Assembly: GCA_007117945.1 (NCBI GenBank)
Contig: SKTN01000155.1
Span: 1-11,576 of the forward strand
DNA: 11,576 nt
Direction of reading: 5' to 3'
From: Nitriliruptoraceae bacterium
GTDB taxonomy: Bacteria > Actinomycetota > Nitriliruptoria > Nitriliruptorales > Nitriliruptoraceae
The translations under genes were made by a program, and so were the position numbers. The notes below the pieces were generated by a model that was given only the letters and a program-made list of their open reading frames with translations, ran no database searches and was not told where the DNA came from. Position 1 is the stretch's first letter; every line of letters begins with the position of its first letter. Shown piece after piece: positions 6,535 to 11,576 of the stretch.

Positions 6535-6586
6535 CGGGACGCACGCCGCCGACCGTCCCGCGAGGCTGGCCCTGCACCGGCCCGCG

Positions 6587-6615
6587 TGCACAGCCGGCGG
6601 TTGGTGGCCTAGCTT
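6587..6615 (+). promoter_or_regulatory. Predicted promoter of the GGDEF-EAL gene
   Basis: TGCACA at 6587-6592 (four of six matches to TTGACA), a 17-base spacer and TAGCTT at 6610-6615 (TAnnnT). It lies in the 151-base gap between the LLM gene and the EAL gene. Called by eye. Confidence 0.35.
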
Positions 6616-6629
6616 CCCGGTACCAACCG
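6598..6629. promoter_or_regulatory. 8-bp-arm dyad centred on the -10 box, possible operator
   Basis: CGGTTGGT (6598-6605) and ACCAACCG (6622-6629) are perfect inverted copies separated by 16 bases, and their midpoint (6613.5) falls on the TAGCTT -10 hexamer. A second, overlapping dyad, CCCGGT-ACCA-ACCGGG (6616-6631), shares the right arm. The layout is typical of a dimeric repressor site; no regulator is adjacent. Confidence 0.4.
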
Positions 6630-6677
6630 GGCGAGCCGATCGATGCACGGTCCGAGTGACCGTGGAAGCGGGCAGTG

Positions 6678-8825
6678 ATGACCGGAGAGGGGCTGAGCGC
6701 GAGCACGTGGCGTCGACTGTGTGACGCCCACCCCGCGGTCATGCTCCTGGTCGAACCCACCGACGGTCGGGTCGTGGCCGCGAACCGGGCAGCCGAACGC
6801 TTCTACGGCCACAGACACGCCACCCTGTGCGCCCTCGGCCTCACCGAGCTCAGCGTGGCGGCGGCCACGGAGGTCCTCGAGGGACTGCGCTCCGCGGTGG
6901 CGGAGCAGGGCACCACCGCCGTCGTCGCGCACCGCCGCGCGAACGGCCAGGTCCACGACGTGGAGGTGGCAGCGGCGCCCCTCGAGCTCGACGGCCACAC
7001 CCTGCTCGCCTGCGTCGTCCACGACCGTGGGGCGGTGGCCCGCGACGGGGCGGCACCGGCCGCGGACGTGCTGGACGGCGGGCACCAGCGGGCGGAACGG
7101 CTCCAGGCGCAGCTGGCCGCCTCCCACCGCCGGTTCGAGGCCCTCGTCGAGCATGCCAGCGAACCGATCCTGGTGCTCACCCCCGAGGGGGAGATCACCT
7201 ACGCCAGCCCGGCGGCAGCGGCGTTCCTGGGGGGCACGGAACTGTCCCCCGCGCAGTTGCGCGCGCGGATCCCCGACGCCGACCGGTCCCAGCTGCGCTC
7301 GGCCTGGCGGGCCATCCTCGAGGGAGCCGACCACCCCCAACACGTGGTCCTGCGTGTCCGGCGTGCTGACGGCCGCTCCCGCCACCTCGCCGTCACGCTG
7401 TCCGACCTGCGCGACTCGGTGCCCGTCGGTGGCATCGTGCTGACGGCACGGGACCTCACCGATGAGCTCGCCGTGCGCTCCCGGCTGGAGCACCAGACCA
7501 CCCATGACGGGCTGACCGGCCTGGCCAACCGGGATCTGCTCCTCGACGAGCTCCGGCGCTTCGCCCACGGTCACGCGACCGCGCCGCGCCGTGGCGCGCT
7601 GATCCTGCTGGACCTGGTGGGCATGTCGGGCATCAACGACCGGACCGGGCACCGCACGGGCGACTACCTGCTGCGCAGCGTCGCCCACCGGCTGGTCGAG
7701 GCTGCCGGTAGCGGTGCGACCGTGGCACGCACCAGCGGCGACGAGTTCGGGGTCCTGGTGCCCGGCCCACGCGACGAGGCGGCGGCGCTGCGCACGGCAC
7801 GGGCGTACGCGACGCTGTTCGACGAGCCCTTCACCACCCCGGGCGGGGGCAGCGTCCTGCTGCGCGCGCGCTTCGGGGTGGCGCTGGCCGGTGGGCCGGA
7901 CAGCTCCGCCGCCGGGATCCTCCGGGATGCGAACCTGGCGCTCAGCGCGGCCGACGCCCCCGCCACCGGCCGCATCCGGGTGTGCGACGACCGGCTGCGA
8001 CGGGCGGAGGAGCGCCGGCTCGCCCTGGAGTTCGAGCTGGCCACCCCGGGCATCACCGAGCAGTTGGACCTGCTCTACCAACCCATCGTCGACCTCGCCC
8101 GCGACCGGATCACCACCCTCGAGGTGCTGCTGCGCTGGGACCACCCGGGGCTCGGACGGATCGACCCCTCGGAGTTCGTGCCCCTGGCCGAGCGCAACGG
8201 GGCCATCGTGCCCATCGGGACCTGGGTGCTGCGACGGGCCTGCCAGCAGCTGGCCGCATGGGACGCCAGCGGGCTGACCCCACCGCTGACGATCGCGGTC
8301 AACCTCTCCGCCCGGCAGCTGCTCGACGTCGATCTGGTGCCCGCCCTCGCGACGGCGCTCACCGACAGCGGGCTCGAACCCGACCGCGTCTGCCTGGAGG
8401 TCACCGAGACCGCCATCGCCGACAACAGCGCCGTGACCACGGCCACGGTGGAGGCGCTGGCCGAGCTGGGCGTGGGCATCCACATCGACGACTTCGGCAC
8501 GGGCTACTCCTCCTTCGCGCAGCTGCGACGCTTCCCCTTCCACGGGCTGAAGATCGACCGTTCCTTCATCGAGCCCCTGGGGACACAGGCGGAGGCCGAG
8601 CCGATCGTGGCCGCACTCCTGGCCATCGCACAGGCCCAGGGGCTGGACGTGGTCGCCGAGGGCGTGGAGACCGACCTCCAGCTCGCCCACCTCCAGCGGC
8701 TCGGCTGTCCTCAGGCCCAGGGCTACCTGTGGGCGCACCCCCTGACGGCGGCGGAGGTCCCCGCCGTCCGGCGTACCGAGGTACCGCGTCGCGGTGCACC
8801 GCGGGCAGCGCACCGCCCGGCGTGA
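6678..8825 (+). CDS. PAS-PAS-GGDEF-EAL protein, predicted c-di-GMP phosphodiesterase with degenerate GGDEF
   Basis: A 715-residue protein without membrane segments. Two PAS-like sensor domains (about 12-115 and 150-265) are joined by a short charged helix and followed by GGDEF (about 272-435) and EAL (about 446-700). The GGDEF half is degenerate: the motif is SGDEF (353-357), the DxD metal segment is DLV (Asp312, Val314), the phosphate-contacting Lys of the FKxIND stretch is Ser, and the late conserved Lys before GR is gone; no RxxD inhibitory site is seen. The EAL half is intact: Glu482 (EVL), Asn542, Glu574, Glu577, Asp604/Asp605 in DDFGTG, Lys625, Glu661 and Gln681. From Asn542 onward the spacings equal those I recall for the active enzyme RocR. 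It should therefore hydrolyse c-di-GMP, with the GGDEF part perhaps binding GTP as a regulator. ATG 6678 was preferred; GTG 6675 directly before it is equally compatible with GGAAG (6664-6668). Confidence 0.93.
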   Translation: MTGEGLSASTWRRLCDAHPAVMLLVEPTDGRVVAANRAAERFYGHRHATLCALGLTELSVAAATEVLEGLRSAVAEQGTTAVVAHRRANGQVHDVEVAAAPLELDGHTLLACVVHDRGAVARDGAAPAADVLDGGHQRAERLQAQLAASHRRFEALVEHASEPILVLTPEGEITYASPAAAAFLGGTELSPAQLRARIPDADRSQLRSAWRAILEGADHPQHVVLRVRRADGRSRHLAVTLSDLRDSVPVGGIVLTARDLTDELAVRSRLEHQTTHDGLTGLANRDLLLDELRRFAHGHATAPRRGALILLDLVGMSGINDRTGHRTGDYLLRSVAHRLVEAAGSGATVARTSGDEFGVLVPGPRDEAAALRTARAYATLFDEPFTTPGGGSVLLRARFGVALAGGPDSSAAGILRDANLALSAADAPATGRIRVCDDRLRRAEERRLALEFELATPGITEQLDLLYQPIVDLARDRITTLEVLLRWDHPGLGRIDPSEFVPLAERNGAIVPIGTWVLRRACQQLAAWDASGLTPPLTIAVNLSARQLLDVDLVPALATALTDSGLEPDRVCLEVTETAIADNSAVTTATVEALAELGVGIHIDDFGTGYSSFAQLRRFPFHGLKIDRSFIEPLGTQAEAEPIVAALLAIAQAQGLDVVAEGVETDLQLAHLQRLGCPQAQGYLWAHPLTAAEVPAVRRTEVPRRGAPRAAHRPA

Positions 8826-8918
8826 TCAACTGCCGGTCCCCCGCCCCGCCGTCCACCCACTCCCGCACCCGCGGTGTCACCCTCAGACCCCGCGGTGGCC
8901 CGCTCCCAGGAACCGCCC

Positions 8919-10616
8919 ATGACCGCCCCCGCGCCCACCGACGGCTTCGCCGACCTCGGGCTCCGTGACGACCTGCTGGCGACCCTGCAGCAGCAGGGCT
9001 ACGAGGAACCGACCCCGATCCAGCGCGAGACGATCGGTCCCCTGCTGACCGGCAAGGACCTCCTCGGGCAGGCCGCGACGGGCACGGGCAAGACCGCGGC
9101 CTTCGCCCTGCCGATCCTCGAGCGGCTCCCGCCCGGTGACCGCGGCACGGCGCCAACGGCGCTGGTGCTCGTCCCGACCCGGGAACTGGCGATGCAGGTG
9201 TCCCAGGCGGTGCACACCTACGGACGCCGGCTCGAGGCCCGGGTGCTGCCCGTGTACGGCGGACAGCCGATCTGGCGCCAGCTGAAGACCCTCGCCCGCG
9301 GCGTGGACGTCGTGGTGGCCACCCCCGGACGGGCCGTCGACCACCTCGCCCGGGGCACCCTCGACCTCGACAGCCTCGAGGTGGTGGTGCTCGACGAGGC
9401 CGACGAGATGCTCGACATGGGCTTCGCCGAGGACCTCGACGCGATCATCGCGGCGACCCCGCCGACCCGTCAGACCGTGCTGTTCTCCGCCACGCTGCCC
9501 CGCCGCATCGACCAGCTCGCAGCCCGCTACCTCACCGACCCCGTCCGGGTGACGATCGGCCGGGCGCAGGCCGGGGTCCAGCACACCCCGCAGGTCCGCC
9601 AGAGCGCCTACGTGGTCACCCGGCAGCTCAAGCCCGCCGCCCTCGGCCGCATCCTCGACGTGGAGGCACCCGAGGCCGCGATCGTGTTCTGCGGCACGCG
9701 CAACGAGGTGGACGAGCTCACCGAGGTGATGAACGGGCGTGGCTACCGCGCGGAAGCGCTGCACGGGGGGATGGACCAGGAGCAGCGCGACCGCGTGATG
9801 GACCGGCTGCGCAGCCAGACCGCGGACCTGCTGGTCGCCACCGACGTCGCGGCCCGCGGCCTGGACATCGACCACCTCAGCCACGTCATCAACTACGACG
9901 TGCCGGCCGCGCCGGAGGGCTACGTCCACCGCATCGGCCGGGTGGGGCGCGCAGGACGCAGCGGGGTGGCCATCACCCTGGTGGAGCCGCGCCAGTCACG
10001 CCTGGTACGCGCCATCGAGCAGCACACGGGGAGCCGGCTGGAGGTGGAGTCGATCCCCTCCGTGGCGGACCTGCGTGCCCGCCGGCTGGAACTCACCCGC
10101 GAGACCCTGGAGCAGCGGCTCCTCAGCGATACCGACCCCGGGCGCTTCCGTGGCGTCGTGGAGTCGCTGAGCGACGAGTTCGACCTGCTCGAGGTGGCCC
10201 TGGCCGCGGTCGCCCTGGTCCACGACACCGTGGCCGGCAGCGACGCCGACGAGACCGAGTTGCCGGAGATCCGGCTGCACGACGAGCGCGGCGGCAAGGG
10301 AGGCCGCGGGGGCACCGGTGGGCGGGTCGGTGGCGGCGGGCAGCGCCCAGCCGGGCCAGGCGGTGGCCCCGGCCGCGACACCGCGCGGATCTACATCGGT
10401 GCGGGCAAGCGGCAGGGGATCCGACCTAAGGATCTAGTCGGGGCGATCGCCAACGAGTCCGGCCTCAGCGGCCGCGATGTGGGCAACATCGACATCACCC
10501 CGAACTTCTCCCTGGTCGAGGTGCCACGCGGCGCCGCCGACGAGGTGATCCGGGCCCTGCGGGCCTCCACGATCAAGGGGCGACGGACCACGGTGCGACC
10601 CGACCGGCACAGCTGA
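8919..10616 (+). CDS. deaD: DEAD-box ATP-dependent RNA helicase, DeaD/CsdA type
   Basis: A 565-residue RNA helicase. The complete motif set is visible: Q motif (PTPIQ), Walker A AATGTGKT (Lys58), PTREL, TPGR, DEAD at 159-162, SATLP, IVFCGTRNE, VATDVAARGLD and HRIGRVGRAGRSG. A Gly-rich, probably disordered linker (about 458-486) leads to a DbpA/CsdA-type RNA-binding domain (about 487-565) with IYIGAGKRQGI and the VEVP strand. DeaD proteins unwind structured RNA during ribosome assembly, mRNA decay and cold adaptation. ATG 8919 was chosen because AGGAA (8908-8912) lies 6 bases upstream; GTG 8874 gives a longer, Pro/Ser-rich leader without support. The 93-base gap after the EAL gene is C-rich and shows no clear promoter or terminator, so read-through from that gene is possible. 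A short run of AT-richer, uncommon codons occurs at 10425-10440. Confidence 0.95.
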   Translation: MTAPAPTDGFADLGLRDDLLATLQQQGYEEPTPIQRETIGPLLTGKDLLGQAATGTGKTAAFALPILERLPPGDRGTAPTALVLVPTRELAMQVSQAVHTYGRRLEARVLPVYGGQPIWRQLKTLARGVDVVVATPGRAVDHLARGTLDLDSLEVVVLDEADEMLDMGFAEDLDAIIAATPPTRQTVLFSATLPRRIDQLAARYLTDPVRVTIGRAQAGVQHTPQVRQSAYVVTRQLKPAALGRILDVEAPEAAIVFCGTRNEVDELTEVMNGRGYRAEALHGGMDQEQRDRVMDRLRSQTADLLVATDVAARGLDIDHLSHVINYDVPAAPEGYVHRIGRVGRAGRSGVAITLVEPRQSRLVRAIEQHTGSRLEVESIPSVADLRARRLELTRETLEQRLLSDTDPGRFRGVVESLSDEFDLLEVALAAVALVHDTVAGSDADETELPEIRLHDERGGKGGRGGTGGRVGGGGQRPAGPGGGPGRDTARIYIGAGKRQGIRPKDLVGAIANESGLSGRDVGNIDITPNFSLVEVPRGAADEVIRALRASTIKGRRTTVRPDRHS

Positions 10617-10723
10617 GCCGGGAGGAAGAGCTCGCGGCGCCCAGGTGTTGCAGGAGGGTGGGGGCGTGCCCTGCGCACACACGCGGCGCACCCGTCGCCC
10701 GTCCACGTCCCACAGGAGCTGTC

Positions 10724-11431
10724 GTGACCACCCCACCGATGCTGTTGGCCGCCGCTCTCGCCGCCGTCGTGCTCGCGGCCTGTACGGCCGACGCACCGGC
10801 CGCCACCCCCGAGGAGCAGGCCGCGCTGGTCGCGGACGAGCTCGGTCCCGACTGGGACGCCGAGGTCGTCGACGACGCCCGGGACGGCAGCTTCGTGGTG
10901 GCCAACCCCGTCGAGGCCGAGGTGTGGCGGATCGGCGACAGCACCGAGGCGATCGCGGCGTTGACCGCCGACACCCCCTGGGCCGGCTTCTGGCTGCCGG
11001 CCCTCGAGCAGGCCAGCACCGACCGCAGCAACGTCCGGGCGGTGGTGGTGGACGCCGACAGCCTGTCGGGGGAGATCGTGTCCTGGCAGGTCAACGTCAA
11101 CGCGGCGGATCCGGGTCTCGACCTCGACCCACAGGCCTTGGCCGGCGACCTGCGGACCCGCTTCGAGGATCAGGGCCTCGAGGTCGATCAGGCACGTCCG
11201 GTCACCTGGGAGGGCCGGGACATCGCCCTGGTCGCCTTCGAGGTCCCCGCCGAGGCTTTCGGCGGGCAGCCCCGGTACGTCCGCCAGTGGTTTATCAGCA
11301 CCGACGAGCCGGCCGCCATGTGGTCGGTCAGCTGTGACGCCCCCGCCGACCCCGACGGCACCGAGGAGCTGTGCCGCACCGGACTCGACGGGTTCCGGAT
11401 CGCCGAGCCCCCGGCCCGGGACCGGGCGTGA
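10724..11431 (+). CDS. Putative acidic lipoprotein, function unknown
   Basis: A 235-residue secreted protein that I do not recognise. The N-terminus is a hydrophobic stretch (about 6-19) ending in the lipobox LAAC, with the lipid-carrying Cys at position 20 and a Thr/Ala/Pro linker after it, so the mature protein should be anchored on the outer face of the cell membrane. The body is acidic, with PWAGFWLPALEQ, a VDADSLSGEIVSWQVNVN strand pair and two C-terminal cysteines (204 and 217) that could form a disulfide. GTG 10724 was chosen because AGGAG (10714-10718) lies 5 bases upstream. This start leaves no Lys or Arg before the hydrophobic core, which is unusual for a signal peptide. The alternative GTG at 10658 would add several arginines but abuts its AGGAGG with no usable spacing. 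The 107-base gap after the helicase gene shows no clear promoter. Confidence 0.75.
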   Translation: MTTPPMLLAAALAAVVLAACTADAPAATPEEQAALVADELGPDWDAEVVDDARDGSFVVANPVEAEVWRIGDSTEAIAALTADTPWAGFWLPALEQASTDRSNVRAVVVDADSLSGEIVSWQVNVNAADPGLDLDPQALAGDLRTRFEDQGLEVDQARPVTWEGRDIALVAFEVPAEAFGGQPRYVRQWFISTDEPAAMWSVSCDAPADPDGTEELCRTGLDGFRIAEPPARDRA

Positions 11432-11455
11432 GGCCGCAGCTCGGCGTCGCGGCGC

Positions 11456-11576
11456 TCAGCCGTCGGTGGGTTCGGCAGCGGGTGGTGCTGGATGGGCACG
11501 AACCGGCGTGGCTGCGGTTGCTCGTGGCAGCGGGTGAGCAGGGCAGCGGGGCGAGGTCACGGAGGCGGGACCGCCC
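11456..11576 (-). CDS. Possible C-terminal end of a convergent gene, partial
   Basis: On the minus strand one frame stays open from the window edge to a TGA at 11456-11458, giving 39 residues rich in Ala and Pro that end in AAEPTDG. A stop 24 bases from the convergent lipoprotein stop would be a normal tail-to-tail arrangement, and such tails are often disordered. No domain is recognisable, and open frames of this length arise by chance at this GC content. Confidence 0.25.
   Translation of the reverse strand, partial: GGPASVTSPRCPAHPLPRATAATPVRAHPAPPAAEPTDG

Noticed and set aside
6609..8813. 734-codon open frame on the minus strand across the whole GGDEF-EAL gene
   Set aside because: It mirrors the plus-strand gene, has no recognisable domain and a low-complexity Gly/Val/Gln/Arg make-up typical of antisense frames in very GC-rich DNA.
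8826..8918. Repeated CGCGGTG strings in the C-rich gap before the helicase gene
   Set aside because: Two short direct copies in a low-complexity GC-rich stretch, with no -10 box or pairing partner; not enough for a regulatory call.
11414..11427. GCCCGG-GA-CCGGGC palindrome near the end of the lipoprotein gene
   Set aside because: A two-base loop cannot close a hairpin, the site is inside coding sequence with no T-tract, and such palindromes are expected at this GC content.

Overview
The window is very GC-rich, gene-dense DNA with strongly GC-biased third codon positions, frequent GTG starts and AGGAG-type ribosome binding sites. Together with the best-recognised families (a CE1758-type luciferase-like monooxygenase, a Gly-rich DeaD helicase), this suggests a high-GC actinomycete. 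Many of the proteins are acidic and the first gene ends like the ectoine-pathway enzyme EctB, which would fit a salt-tolerant lineage; the exact taxon cannot be read from the sequence alone. No rRNA, tRNA, CRISPR array, insertion sequence or phage gene was seen, and no gene-free stretch exceeds about 150 bases.

Layout. (1) Positions 1-2898: a plus-strand operon of three metabolic enzymes, namely the C-terminal end of a class III (EctB-like) aminotransferase, a short succinate-semialdehyde-dehydrogenase-type aldehyde dehydrogenase, and a PLP enzyme of the cystathionine gamma-synthase family. This looks like an amino-acid or omega-amine catabolic unit in which the transaminase makes a semialdehyde and the dehydrogenase oxidises it; the role of the third enzyme is open. 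(2) 2909-3397, minus strand: a universal stress protein, convergent with the operon and divergent from the next gene. (3) 3523-5312: a RimK-type ATP-grasp ligase with an RCK_C (TrkA_C) domain fused at its C-terminus, overlapping by four bases a DJ-1/PfpI-family protein. (4) 5414-6526: an LLM flavin monooxygenase of the CE1758 type behind a probable promoter that carries a MarR/RosR-like inverted repeat. (5) 6678-8825: a PAS-PAS-GGDEF-EAL protein in which the GGDEF half is degenerate and the EAL half keeps every catalytic residue, so a c-di-GMP phosphodiesterase is predicted. (6) 8919-10616: a DEAD-box RNA helicase with a DbpA-type RNA-binding domain. (7) 10724-11431: a small acidic lipoprotein of unknown function. 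The last 145 bases may hold the end of a minus-strand gene.

The middle and right parts share a stress and redox theme (Usp, DJ-1, LLM monooxygenase, RNA helicase) and a possible link to ribosome modification and second messengers (RimK with a ligand-binding RCK_C domain, and a nearby c-di-GMP phosphodiesterase). The most notable items are the RimK-RCK_C fusion with its structured divergent promoter region, and dyad symmetries sitting exactly on two predicted promoters (5364-5377 and 6598-6629). All promoter and operator calls were made by eye.
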